64,000 nt of DNA from positions 17,497,631 to 17,561,630 of the forward strand of contig NC_133294.1 in the NCBI RefSeq assembly GCF_005239225.2. Direction: 5' to 3'. Within the stretch, counting starts at the first letter, position 1; the number at the start of each line of letters is the position of its first letter. A program made the translations under genes and the position numbers. Of this stretch, positions 13,196 through 24,393 are shown one piece after another. The notes under the pieces were generated by a model. It searched no databases, was not told the origin of the DNA, and saw only the letters and a list, made by a program, of their open reading frames with translations. The DNA is from Populus alba (taxonomy: Eukaryota; Streptophyta; Magnoliopsida; Malpighiales; Salicaceae).

Positions 13196-13947
13196 TAAGA
13201 AAACACAGCTTCAGAACATCCATGGAAAATATGGAATATCATTCTCAAATTCTAAAATGTCAGTAGTAAACAATAAACAGCAGTTTAGCGCCCAGATGTT
13301 TTTGGGTCACCAAGCATGAGTTGATCCCGTAGCTAACATATAATACCCTGTTATGGAAATAATCAAGATATATACTCTTCATTATTTCATAATCAATAAA
13401 ATGAAGAAATTAAGGAATCGAACAAATCAAGATAATTAAAAAATTAGCTTCCACTTCTGCAGCGACAACTTTATGTTTTTTTTTTTTTTTGTAATAATCG
13501 AAAGATAACTTTATGTTATCATGAGACCACTTTAAAATACTTTGTTTTTAATTCTGTTCTTTGTCTATAAAATATTTTATTTACTTTCCTCTTTAATGAT
13601 ATATCAACTCATAATTTATTGATTGATCTTCATTGATAAAACTATCACTGTGATTATTATGAAAGCATAACTGTGCCTTTTGTGTCATTTCTATTTGGAG
13701 TATTTACTGCTTGTTTGTTGTTATATCCGAGCAGCAAACATGAAAGTTTAACTTGGAACTTGATTTACGGTGCATGATTGTTTCCCATGATGTTTTTATC
13801 GTTATAAATATTTTGTATAATTTATTTTATTTTATTTTCTTATATGTTTTGTTGTTGTAATGCTATATAAACTTTACAGGAGTTAAGACAAAATCTATAA
13901 TCAAATAATTGAATAATATCCTTTTCTTCTATTCTAAATTTCTACAA

Positions 13948-14098
13948 CACTCAATAGCGTGGTTTTCTTCTGTAATAAAATTTGAATGGTTCACAATGTG
14001 GCATGATTCTTCACAAGTTTACTTCTGTGAACTGGGTTAAAAGATTGAAAAAAAGTAATTTAAAACCATTTTTGAGCATCACTCAATAGCGTGGTTTT
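13948..14098. repeat. Pair of 19-bp direct repeats
   Basis: CACTCAATAGCGTGGTTTT occurs at 13948-13966 and again at 14080-14098, 132 bp apart. The sequence between is not otherwise repeated. Confidence 0.85.
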
Positions 14099-15699
14099 TT
14101 GGTTTAAAATGATTGTTGATTCTTTGTTATAATATCAAGAACTTTAATGAATAGTTTCAATTTATTTAGTAAAATTTAGTACAAGATAGAGGTAGTCCTG
14201 ATAATATAAAGCCATTCTTCAAGCCTCATCAATATATTAAGATTTTGGGTTGAGATAGTTCTTTATCAAAGATATCTGGAAAAATGCAGGTTGCAGATTG
14301 ATCTAAGGTTTTATATCCAAAATGATTGGCATTTTCCCATCAAGGAATTCATGAAGTATAAGAAATCATCTCCAGGATCTGGTTATGTATATTGCCAGTA
14401 GTCACATGAACGCCCCTTGAAGTTTCAAGCTTCATGGACACATATTATGCCAACAGCATGATCCGAAGCCTATAGAATACATTTAGTTGAGGAATTAGGT
14501 CATGCTACAGCAGTTTTGGAGTTCATTTCTCTAGAAGGAAGACTGACGCTCTACCTAAAGCTACCATTCATCAGTACTTGCATAAACTTCATAGAAACAG
14601 AAGAACTTTTATCATGGAAAACAATCCGAAATTGATGTGATGGACTACAGAAAATAAAAGGATAGAGTTGGAAAAGCAGAAGCATAGAGCTGAAACACAA
14701 ACAAAAGGGTAGAGTTTTGAAGAACAGATGATGCTAAGTATAAAATTATATGCACAAGAGCAGGGGACTAAAACACAGAGGTCTGCAGATGAAGAACCAA
14801 GACATGAAATCATATAGCATTTTTGTCAAATCTCACATAGTATTTTGTTTTGACAGATACTTCAAAATTCGCATTTCAAAAGACGAAGTTTAGGCTGAAT
14901 TGTATTAAATAAACAGTGAGAAACTTCATTTATCACTAGAAATTTCGTGGTGAAAAACTTTTCACGAAACAGAATGTCTAAAAAAGTGCAGAAATCTCAT
15001 CACCGAAGCATTTTCAGCTCCGGAAAATCAAGGTTAAAGTAGGCACGTATAAGTAGCTAAATGTAGTTAAACAGCAGATGAATCAGACTAAAACTTCCAC
15101 AACATGTCTGCAGAAGGAGAATCTCTTTATATCAACATGAACCACCATTATGATCTCTGATTTGGAGGGGATGCTTTCAGATATTTGAACACCAGTAGTG
15201 GATTAGTGGGAAATAGCCTCCTGCCAGTTAGGGCAGCCCATGATACCTAATGCAATCTAGCAAACTTGGGTTCAATTTTTGTTTCTGCTAAAGACCTATC
15301 CAGCAACTATAAATTACAATAGAATATAAACCCAGAAACTCGGCATTGTTCTGTAAAACTGGCCATAGAAAGGCTATTCACTTAGCTTAATTGATCGTCC
15401 TTGGACGGAAAGCTTTTACCTGTGATCTTTGTGGGTAGGAAAGCTAAATTCATTCAAGGATGGCACCATCTAGATACTAAACCTAATTTCATTGGGACAA
15501 TCGTTGGAAGCTAAGAGGATGTCTCTACAGAAACAATGAAAGATTATGTGTGCGTGCAGAAAACATTCCATCTGATTATGTGTGTAGCTTTATGATGGAA
15601 CTATAAATATATATTTCAAGCATCATTCAGGAGTTTTAACATAAGTTTATTATACTTAGTCTCGTCAAATATATTCCATTGCATCGTCACATTGCCCTG

Positions 15700-16450
15700 C
15701 ATTGACGATATTGTTATTTAATATGATTTTTATTATTGTATTTGTATAAACATATATTTATATTAATAAAGGTTTAATTTATTTTTAATATTATATAAAT
15801 TTTAATATGATTAATAAAATTTTATTTAATTGTTTCTAAAATAGTTTAGGATATTTATAAGAATCTTTTAATATGATTAATTTTCTTATTAAATTTTGAG
15901 AAATGGCTTTTCAAAGAAAATTTGTATTAAATAAAATTTATGATGTTTGGGAAATAATTCTAGTCATGGAATAATGAAGTAGGAGCTTGATTGATTAAAT
16001 TTATAAAATCATTTTCAAATAATATATGAATATTATTTAGGGGGTAAACTGATATTTTGTCTATTTATAAGGTTTTTTAGATTTCTCTATAAATAATAAA
16101 ATATGCCTTTTATTTGTTGTTGTTGTTGTTTGTTAGACAAAAAACAATTACTTAAGTCATATAATAAAGAGCTAACATCATATATATAATAATCTTTCTC
16201 TTCTAAATAAGGATTTAGGATATTTCTCACTGGTAGTTCGTGTAGATTACCATTGGAGGCAGGATAATTAGGCCGGTCTATAGTTTGCGACAATCCAGCT
16301 TTTATTATTCAAAGTAGAAGAAGATCGTAATAAATTCGTAAACAACTCTAAATTCATTTAACAGGATCTTAGGGACTCATCAAATAATTTTGTTTTATTG
16401 TTTCTGCTGCATGTATGATATTCAGGAACCCAACAATGATATCAGAGCTT
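15700..16450 (+). mobile_element. Probable LTR remnant with primer-binding site
   Basis: At about 16436-16450 the sequence ACA, then ATGATATCAGAGCTT, resembles an LTR end (..CA) followed by a primer-binding site for initiator methionine tRNA (consensus TGGTATCAGAGC), as in Ty1/copia elements. Upstream is a TATA-like stretch (CTCTATAAATAATAAAA at 16084-16100) suitable for an LTR promoter. No gag or pol frames follow before unrelated repeats, so the element is a remnant. The left boundary is a guess. Confidence 0.45.
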
Positions 16451-16784
16451 TTGTTAGATAATTAGGGTTGTTGATTGCATCAAAAATTAGATTTAAAAAC
16501 TTTTTAAAGGCTATTATTGCCTCAGGCTGATTTTTTTTGATCTAGTCAGAATCCACCATTGAATTAAAAAAGAAAAGAGGTTTTAGACGGTAACAACTGC
16601 CGGCATGGCTACAATATAGGGTAATGTAAGGGTTGTTGCCTACGCTGCCACTAAATATAACATAGTGCCGCTACTGAGAGCTATGTGAGCAATTAGCAAC
16701 AATAATAAAAAGAATATATATATATATTAAGAAGAAATTGATCGTGTTGGTTACTACTTAACTCTTAATAAGAAGATGACACAT

Positions 16785-16975
16785 GGGGTTGTGGCCTAGT
16801 AGTTGAAGGGACTTGTTCCCTTCCTCCACACCAGGGTTCAAGCCCCACTTGTGTACGCCTGTCACCTCCGCGGTGCCTTACATGCTCACTAGGCTTGCAG
16901 GATGTTCAGTGAGCCCGGAGATTAGTTGTGGTGCGCCCAAGCTGGCCCGGACACCCCGGGTTACCAAAAAAATTC
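16785..16975 (+). mobile_element. tRNA-derived SINE copy, second family
   Basis: Head: GGGGTTGTGGCCTAGTAGTT (A box) and AGGGTTCAAGCCCC (B box). Body: 'cgcggtgccttacatgctca', 'ggcttgcaggatgttcagtg', 'gtggtgcgcccaagctggcc', 'cggacaccccgggtta', then an A-rich tail. The body at 21451-21540 is a second copy. The GC-rich body stands out strongly from AT-rich flanks, which suggests a fairly young insertion. Confidence 0.75.
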
Positions 16976-17209
16976 GGAAAAGATACAATGGTTACATAAA
17001 TGCTTAATGCACATTCTATATTTGTGATGAAATGTTGTGAATTGATCAGTTTTGTTGGTACGGTTTTGTATAGGTGAATCTTTGTTTAATTTTTTTTTTA
17101 AAGAAGAAACAATTAGCCTATTTTAGGCTAATATAACTAAATCTATTCCATTTTTTCAATTACATCATGTCCCAAACTTGGTAAAAAATATCTATTATTT
17201 TTTTTTATT

Positions 17210-17397
17210 TTTTTTTATTAACGTAGGTGTCCGGGTTAGCTTCCGTGTATCTCAACTAATCCCACGGGCCTTGAAATTAACGACCATGTAAACCTCTAGT
17301 GGTCATCATATTAACAATTACATAACTCGAACCTGAAATTATAAGAAAATAAATCTTTTGGTCTCGAGCTTTTACCTCTAAATTATTTACTAGATGA
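17210..17397 (-). mobile_element. tRNA-derived SINE copy
   Basis: In minus orientation it ends in the body 'cacggaagctaacccggaca' and 'cctacgttaat' followed by an A-rich tail. The B box reads as 'caggttcgagttatg', and the head (CATCTAGTAAATAATTTAGA) is worn. It matches the copies at 42101 and 63078. Confidence 0.7.
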
Positions 17398-17785
17398 TTA
17401 TTTTTTTTAGTACTTTTTACACATAGTTCATCTTGTTGTCATATGCGACAATATACGTGATAGTTCATTTTACTTGCTAGTTTACGGTGAGGGGTAAAAA
17501 TTATCATGGGTTATTATTAAAATAAAACTCTTAAATGTCATGTCTCCAGAGAAAGTATTACAAAATTAAATTATATGAGGTCCTAATAAATTATTTAAAT
17601 ACTACCGAATAAATATAAAATTAGTCTTTTTATCTCTCCTTTTTTTAAGCATTTTTCTTGCCTTGTATACAAAACACAAAATCACCACTTTCCTCCAAAA
17701 ACATTAATGTTAAGAAATTTCTTCAAATAAAAGAACCTTTTCCTAGTCTAAAATTAAAAATCATATCCTATTTAGAAAATTCTAC

Positions 17786-17948
17786 TAGGGATGATTATTT
17801 TAGATTCGATTTTTATTAAAAAAAAAACCAAAATCGGTTCAAATCAACGGCTTCGGTTCGGTTCGGTTCTTTTTTAGAACAAAAACCGATTCAAACTAGT
17901 TTGGCACTGGTTTAACCAGTTTTTTTCACTGTTTTTTCACTCACCCTA
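17786..17948 (+). mobile_element. Short hAT-like element with terminal inverted repeats
   Basis: It starts TAGGGATGATTATTTT and ends TTTTTCACTCACCCTA, so the termini are inverted (TAGGGATGA / TAGGGTGAG). The inside has repeated GGTTCGGTTC and AAACCGATT motifs. About 163 bp, no coding capacity. No clear 8-bp target duplication was found. Confidence 0.6.
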
Positions 17949-18575
17949 GAAGATACATCAAGCATTATTCTCAAATTAACATTTGATGATCTCCAAATTA
18001 GTGGTACGTACAAGGCAAATTCCTCACCAATTAATTTACTCTAAATTTCTTTTCTATAGAATACAATATGTTTTAATTAACTATTATTTATTTTATATGT
18101 CTGTTTATACCAATGCGAATTATTATTGTGAATTGATTTATAATTGGAAACTTGATGTATTAAATTGAATATGATTCCTAATTAACACTACTGAAAAAAA
18201 TAATTATGACCAAGTCACTGGTTCATTTTTCTTATTCTTAGAATCTAGAAATTTCTAGTTTTGAAAATTCTATATACAAGAAAAATGTATCGTGAAGAAA
18301 AATGAATTAAATCCACCACCACAAGTCGAAAAAGCAAGGATCGTTGATTTCCTAAGCATATCGTTTTCAATTAAATCTTACTTTTCTTTGTTCAGAAGCC
18401 GAATATTATTAACCATTCTCAAAATCCAATCACGAAGAAGGCATCATTTAAATACATTTTAAAAAACAACAACAATCCATAGCGTAAAACCTTCAGAAAA
18501 TTCAAGCACCTGATTTTTCAACAGTCCTACGTAGACTTTCTCGTGTCCTTATCCAAATCTCCCTCTCGCGTAAGC

Positions 18576-18585
18576 GACACGTGTC
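18576..18585. promoter_or_regulatory. G-box/ABRE palindrome
   Basis: GACACGTGTC is a perfect 10-bp palindrome with the CACGTG core, about 200 bp upstream of the DUF3774-like start at 18785. Such elements bind bZIP and bHLH factors in ABA- and stress-responsive promoters. Its use here is inference. Confidence 0.55.
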
Positions 18586-18784
18586 ACCAACGCACTTCCC
18601 TTGCCAACCTCCCCTGAAATGGTGAAATGTACCTCTCATGGCCTGAACCTTAATTAACTCTCTTGAAGTGCATGACAAAGTTTCCTCTAGATCATCGCCA
18701 GATCAAGAATCTTGTAGCTTTTAGCACGAATCTCCAAAGTTAACGATTTTTGAAGAATTTGAGGTGTTGTTTTGTTATTTACAC

Positions 18785-19035
18785 ATGACCAGGGTGTTGT
18801 ATCAATCAGGAATGACAGTGGTTCAGAGAAAGAAGGAGCAGGCATCAATGTGTGATTCTAGCACCATCAAGTCTTTTAGAGATTCTGCTTCTTCATCTCT
18901 TCTTCAAAGCAGGCAAGGCGTTTCTCTTGTTCTGTTGATTCAAGTGGTTACAAGATTGCGAAGAACGATAAGTATAAGCAGGCTGAGGAGAGTCTTAGGA
19001 CTGTCATGTTCTTGAGCTTCTGGGGTCCTAACTGA
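18785..19035 (+). pseudogene. DUF3774 wound-responsive-type protein with a frameshift
   Basis: The first part reads MTRVLYQSGMTVVQ onward in one frame to about 18895. The family's C-terminal signature, KQAEESLRTVMFLSFWGPN and a stop at 19033-19035, lies in another frame. Reading upstream in the second frame gives KQARRFSCSVDSSG and then a stop. So one frame change is needed within the CTT/TCT-rich tract at about 18886-18906. DUF3774 proteins are small plant proteins, many wound- or stress-induced, of unclear biochemistry, and nearly all end with (Y/F)L.CWG. Compare the intact relative at 29026. It could be a recent pseudogene, an allele, an assembly error in a simple tract, or a gene with a very small intron. 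Confidence 0.6.
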
Positions 19036-19613
19036 GCATCGTCAAGAAGCAGCAAGCTAGCTGTTGGTGTTCGTCTGTTTTAGCTCTTAGGAAAATATTT
19101 CTGTATCCCTTCGAGGTCTGTTTACCAATCAACTTCTGTACAAGTGTAAATACAAAATGGTGGTCTAGTGTATATTCAATTATGAAATCTTTATCTGTAG
19201 AGTAATTTTTGTTATCTCTGTCTGGCAAAAGATACCATTAACATCAAATTAGAGAAAGGAAGACTTAATTCGGTGATTTGACAAGTATACCATCTTCCCT
19301 GCCATTCATCTCTGGATCATGGAAGCCCGGTATCGATTCCTTCTGTGTTTAATGGCGATCGGCAAGATAACTAGGACTTGCTTGGGCTTGTACAGTTTGT
19401 GTGTGAGCCCAAAATGTAATTTGAACACCTGCTCTAGGTTCCAAACGGCCCGATCATGGGAGGAAACAGGACGGAATTTTTTCCCCGGCCATTATCCATC
19501 TCCAATCTCCACCACGTAAAGAAAACAGAACTGATAAGGTAGCCTGTCCAGTTTCTCTGTGCCAAAAACCTTGTAACCTTGCCTCAGAGCTCTCAGCTGA
19601 AAACTGAAAGACT

Positions 19614-19856
19614 ATGAATTCACTTAAACTTTACAGGAGTTGTTATCAATCACCATTTCTTCCTAACCTCCACAAAAAGATGGTAAAACAATCCACTTTT
19701 GCTCCAAACAAGCTGGTTCACGGAAGAAAGCTAGCAGCGAGGGCATGCGGTGGACTAGAATCTGAAAAGAATTCGGAAAGACGAAGTTTCTTGAGCCTTG
19801 AAGAAGCTGGTCTAGTTGAAATGTCCGGTATAAGCATCCATGAAAGGTTCTAATGT
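19614..19856 (+). pseudogene. Unidentified first-exon-like fragment
   Basis: A 79-residue frame starts MNSLKLYRSCYQSPF, is rich in Ser, Lys and Arg and poor in acidic residues for about 50 residues (like a plastid or mitochondrial targeting sequence), and ends SLEEAGLVEMSGISIHERF. The base composition is coding-like and the preceding 150 bp resembles a transcribed leader. A possible splice donor (AAAG/GTTCTA) sits at the end, but I found no continuing exon downstream. I do not recognise the family with confidence. Probably a 5' fragment of a gene; the rest is missing or elsewhere. Confidence 0.35.
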
Positions 19857-19925
19857 TAAACAATCATGAACTTGACCAATGACCACCTCCACTCATTGAA
19901 GAAGCACGATTCTAATGTTAAACAC
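19849..19925. repeat. 15-bp direct repeat flanking a short segment
   Basis: TTCTAATGTTAAACA occurs at 19849-19863 and 19911-19925, beginning at the end of the fragment at 19614. It could mark a small duplication or the break that truncated that fragment. Confidence 0.7.
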
Positions 19926-19995
19926 TTGCGTTCAGAAAGCAGAGAGGGCAGCCCTTTAAGAATTTAACCTCCGTCTTGGCTAGAATCCGGCAAGG

Positions 19996-20181
19996 CTAAA
20001 CAAGAATAATTAGCAATAAATCCCAGGCAACTTCTTTGACGGGACGAAAGTCCAGAAGAAGATCTTTCATCATGTCCCTCGGGAGTTCATAAATGTCGTC
20101 CTGATCAAGATAGTCATCTCCAAGCACTGAAAATTCAATGCCGTAAGCCACAGTTCGAAAATTCAAGCAGAGATTTTTCAT
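19996..20181 (-). other. Unidentified coding-like fragment
   Basis: A minus-strand frame of 61 residues with non-simple composition, including DDYLDQDDIYELPRDMMKDL and LDFRPVKEVAWDLL. It resembles a piece of a real protein more than random AT-rich sequence, but no family is recognised and there are no adjoining exons. Possibly captured gene debris, like its neighbour at 19614. Confidence 0.25.
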
Positions 20182-20199
20182 TTAAAACAAAAAAAATAT

Positions 20200-21100
20200 A
20201 TGTTCTCATTTATTTGTTGAAAAATAATTTTTCTTAAAAAAATAAATTCCAGAAAAGTAAATTATTTTTCTATGGTTTATAGTATAATGAAAAATACTTT
20301 TCGGTATTTAGTTATGTTATGGAAAATGAGCCGGAAAATAATTTATTAATATTTTTTTTAAGTTTATTAAAATAATAAAAAAAAATCTTACAAATTAAAA
20401 AGTTGAATGAGAATGAAATTGAAAAAAAATATTAATTTCATAAATTATCTCAAATAAAATAAATAATAATCAAAATAATAGAAATCAAATTTAAAAAATA
20501 AAAAGAAATTGAAAGATAAAGAACTTAAAATAATAATAATAATAATAATTAATATTTCATAAATTATTTCAAATAAAATAAGTAACAATTAAAAGAATGA
20601 AAACCAAATTTGATAAATAAAAAAATTTCAATTAAAAAATAATAAGAAAAAATCAAATAACAATTATAAAAATGAGGACCAAAATTAATATAAAAATTAA
20701 ATTTTAAGAGATGAAATTAAAAAATAAATATTTAAAACAAAATATATATAGCAATCAAAAGTTTGAGGATCAAATTTGATATAATCAGCAAAAAATAATA
20801 TGATATTTCTAATTTTTTTCATAACTTCTAGAAAGTGTTTTCTGTTCAAAATAAAAGGAAAACACTTTTCTGAAAACTAAGCTAAATTTTCCTTTAACTG
20901 AAAAGTATTTTTCGTTGACTAACTTTTCTTAAGACAAACAAACACAGGAAAGTTTGGAAAATGATTCTTTTCTGAAAACCAAGCTAAATTTTTTTTTTTA
21001 CTGAAAAATATTTTTTGTTAACCAACTTTTCTAAAGACAAACAAACACAGGAAAATTTGAAAAATAATTTTTTAAAAACTAGTTTTTAGAAGACAAACGG
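20200..21100. mobile_element. AT-rich element with an internal tandem duplication
   Basis: The block has many GGAAAA/TTTTCC motifs at both ends (for example GAAAAATACTTTTCGG near 20290 and AAAGTATTTTTCG near 20905), in keeping with terminal-repeat DNA transposons. Within it, about 20862-20957 is repeated at 20958-21060: both units carry 'taagctaaatttt' or 'ccaagctaaatttt' and AAGACAAACAAACACAGGAAA. No protein is encoded. Exact ends and superfamily are not determined. Confidence 0.45.
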
Positions 21101-21363
21101 AGTATAAGCTTGACTTCTAACTATGTTGTTTACGCTTACACAAAATGATCGTAGGTTGTAATGACAAACAATTGGGATTTTGAAAAGTTAATAACAAAAT
21201 TAATGGAATGATTAATGAATTCATATTCAAAACTTGGGAGAGCTGCAAATGCTGACTCTGTATTCTAGTTTTGAAATTCAATTCAACCTCAAGATCCAGA
21301 TGACAAAACAATTGAACATGTACGTACAACACTGCAACATTTGCTATTATTCAAAGATTTTCC

Positions 21364-21546
21364 CGAGGGTCGTGCTCTAGCGGAGTGTGAGGGATTGTTT
21401 TTTTTTTGCTATTCAAAGTTCAACTCTTTATTTGTATGATTGTTATTCTCGCGGTGCCTTACCTGTTCATTGGACTTGCAGGGTGTTCAGTGGACCGTGA
21501 GAATAGTCGTGGTGCGCGTAAGCTGGCCCGAACACCTCATGCTAAT

Positions 21547-21548
<2 letters not shown>
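21364..21548 (+). mobile_element. SINE copy, same family as 16785
   Basis: The body 'cgcggtgccttacctgttca', 'ggacttgcagggtgttcagt', 'gtggtgcgcgtaagctggcc', 'cgaacacctcatgctaat' matches the SINE at 16785-16975. The head is damaged by a T run and extra sequence. It runs directly into the (TA)n tract at 21550. Confidence 0.65.

Positions 21549-21549
<1 letters not shown>

Positions 21550-21601
<52 letters not shown>
21550..21601. repeat. (TA)n microsatellite
   Basis: About 26 TA units replacing the A-rich tail of a SINE. SINE tails often seed such tracts. Confidence 0.95.
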
Positions 21602-21603
<2 letters not shown>

Positions 21604-21619
21604 CAAGTTATGGATTAAT

Positions 21620-24099
21620 TAGAACACATAGTTTCATAATCTAGGAGTCATTCTCCTCATTCTCTTATAAACTAGAGAAGATTTTGTTGCTTACCTAACA
21701 GTAATATCACTCCCCAATTTTGCCACTATCTAAGCCCCTACTATTAAAATCGGTTAGGGTTTGGACTTCTCCGATAAAATAATAATAAGAATAATAATTC
21801 ATCTAGTTAAAACCCCAAGTTAAAATCCAGCTTTAAAGCGTCATTTTTCTTGAAATAAAAATAATAAAATCACATCATCTTAATATTTTAAGAACAATTT
21901 TTATGTGAAGCTGGATTAACTTTTTTTCTAATGATGATAGAGACATTGTCTTGAATACTGGCCACTGAAAATCTGAAAAAACAAGTTATTTTGTTTTAGG
22001 TTGACTCCATGTCTCCCTTATCAATTATTGATGCGTGAATTTATTTATTTTTTATTTTATTTTTTATTATTAATATGAATGTTCGAGTTAGTTTATTTGT
22101 ACTTTGAATTAATCTTACTGACCCTGAAATTAATGACTATGCAAGCTTCTAGTGACTTTAATGTTTGTAAAACTCGAACTAGTGATCTTTAAAGAGCAAA
22201 TCTAAAACCTAACTAGTTGAGTTATACTCCTTGAAAATTTAATCATAAATTTATTGGTAAACAAGAAGAACAACTTTTGTCCATTTATGCCACTTAAAAA
22301 CAAATTTATATGTGTTAAGAGTAAAAACGGTCTTTGTCTTGAAATAATTAATAATCAATAATCAAAATGAAAACATGGGTTTAATCAACTAATCCCACCA
22401 TCTTAAATAAAGTTAAATTAAATTCCAAAGAAGCCAAAAACACCAAAAATCCAACCACTTCCTTTTTCCAAAGTCAACTTACCCTGACGTCAACGCCAAG
22501 TTTTTTTTTAAAAAAAAAAAAAAAAAAAAAGCCAAATTGTTTCTAGCATCAATCAATGGAGATTGGAGACTAGCGAGTGGGCCAAAGATCGAAGCTTCCT
22601 TCTTCCAAAGTCTCATCGTTCTTAACGTTCAAAGGAGGAAAAGAGCTCCCGTGTTGATAGATATGCGTGTGTATAATTTAAAAATATATTTTGTTTTAAA
22701 AATATTAATTTAATTTTTTAATACTTTCTAATAATTTTATTTTACTAATATTAAAAGTTTAAAAACTAAAAAAAATATTCTAATATCTTTTTAAATAAAA
22801 AATATTTTTTAAAAAACATATATACTATAATACCAGAATGATTGAAAGTAAAAAAAAAAACTTTAATAAATTAACAGAAAAATGATTGAATCATTCGTGC
22901 ATCCTTCTCCACCTGAAAGCTTGACAATTTTTGGATAATAGTTTTAATTTCTTTTTATTTTTCTATCAAAATATGTATATATATATATATAAAATTAAAA
23001 TCAATATATTATGGACATACTTTTGATTTAATTAAGGTGTTGGCCCATACAATAACTAGATTTACCATTCCTCTTATTATTTGGTATAAAGACTAGTTTT
23101 CTAGTATACGTTATACTAGTTGGATAAAAAAAAAATTAAACCTAAAAAAAATATTTAAGCTGAAGGAAATTTTTTGATATTATTATTACACCTGATTTAA
23201 TAGGTCAATCTTAAAAACTCTTGATTCAACTTTTTAACTAACATTAATTTTAAATTAGATCATATAAGAGTTTTCTTAATGTAACTTAGTTGATTTGATG
23301 AGTTCAAAAATAAATTGAATGACTAATATAAAATGTGATCAATGTTTTTTAATATTAAAAAGATAATATATTAAATATATTTTGAATTCATGTCTTAACC
23401 CGCCAAACCCATGACCTAGATCATGGATTTTATTAGGTTCAACAAGTTTGTTTTTTAAAATAGACGTTCATAAAATTAAATATCAACCAAATGATGAAAC
23501 GATTGCTTGAGTTTGTAATATTAATTTTATTTTTTAAAATATTTTTTTATTTCATAATATAATAAGAAAATAGATGATTGTAAAAATTAAGCACTAACCA
23601 AATAACATGATATTTTTTTTAAGATTGTAACAATTTTATAGAAAACAGACCAAAATAAATTACAATAATTAATTCAAAATTAATAAAATACTAAAGTAAT
23701 AAAATTATAATTGAAAATCAATAAGATATTGAAGTATAAAATTTAAAGAAAAAAAAATTAAAAAGTAGAATTAAAAAAAAAAGTTTGAATAAAAAATGAC
23801 CATCAACTTCTCCAATGCTTATAGGATAGAGTATACGTGAAGAAAATAAAATTGGAAAAAATGGAATTAAAAGAAAGAAAAAAGGGAGATGCTTCACTGC
23901 TTATATATACATAATTAAAAAAATTTCATAATATTTTCTTGTTATTTTACTATTTATATAACAATTAAGCATAAGCACCATGAAATTTCCCAATCCTTCT
24001 AGTAACATGAACACTAAACACGGCGTGGACTTTTCCACTCCTTTTTGTAACATGAAGTTGAACGGTGATGCACCATGGATTTTTCCTTTTCTTAAGCGC

Positions 24100-24100
<1 letters not shown>
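21620..24100. other. AT-rich intergenic region upstream of the VAP gene
   Basis: No gene is recognised. It includes a SINE in minus orientation at 22066-22232, a MITE-like AT-rich copy at about 22680-22810, and homopolymer runs. The last part should contain distal promoter sequence of the VAP gene. Confidence 0.5.
22066..22232 (-). mobile_element. tRNA-derived SINE copy
   Basis: Minus orientation. The head end reads (minus strand) 'tcaaggagtataactcaact' and the B-box region 'cactagttcgagttt'. The body has 'aagcttgcatagtcattaat' and 'agtaagattaattcaaagta'. It is closest to the copy at 5779. Confidence 0.6.

Positions 24101-24102
<2 letters not shown>

Positions 24103-24143
<41 letters not shown>
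24103..24143. repeat. (TA)n microsatellite in the VAP promoter region
   Basis: A TA run of about 20 units some 250 bp upstream of the VAP start codon. It is followed by an A run and a CT-rich probable leader (about 24278-24314). Confidence 0.95.
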
Positions 24144-24145
<2 letters not shown>

Positions 24146-24314
24146 CTAATTTATTAAGCTATTTTCTTCTCCTTTTTGTAAAAAAAAAAAAAAAAGAAGA
24201 CTTGGACATGAACCCGAATAATCAAACACAATTAAATCCCCTCTCCAAATCCACCATTACTCCTCACCTTCACCTTCAACTCTCTCTCTGTCTGTCTTCC
24301 CCCCCTCTCTCCCC

Positions 24315-24392
24315 ATGTCTTTCAAAGAAGAAACCACCACCAAAACTGAGTCTCGAAGCCCCGCAAAAACGACCCTGTTCCTGATGATCTAA
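24315..24392 (+). promoter_or_regulatory. Upstream open reading frame of the VAP gene
   Basis: A 25-codon frame begins MSFKEETTTKTESRS and its stop TAA ends one base before the main ATG (TAA-T-ATG). It lies after the CT-rich tract typical of plant leaders, so it should be in the mRNA if transcription starts at or before about 24300. Such spacing would leave almost no room for normal reinitiation scanning. Effect on translation is inference. Confidence 0.45.
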
Positions 24393-24393
24393 T

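Larger units (their letters stand above)
12520..15650. other. Intergenic stretch without recognised gene
   Basis: Base composition is less AT-rich than its surroundings, and several short frames exist (for example 12746-12949 and 13080-13319 plus), but none matches a family I know. It could hold a non-coding transcript or gene debris. A hairpin (13083-13195) and a 19-bp direct repeat (13948-13966 and 14080-14098) are listed separately. Confidence 0.4.

Noticed and set aside
14589..14813. 74-residue Cys/Ser-rich minus-strand frame as a secreted peptide
   Set aside because: No clear signal peptide with cleavage site, no conserved Cys spacing, and no start context; probably chance.
23980..24384. 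Protein upstream of the VAP gene
   Set aside because: The frame crosses a TA microsatellite (Tyr-Ile repeats), an A run and the CT-rich leader; no homology signal.
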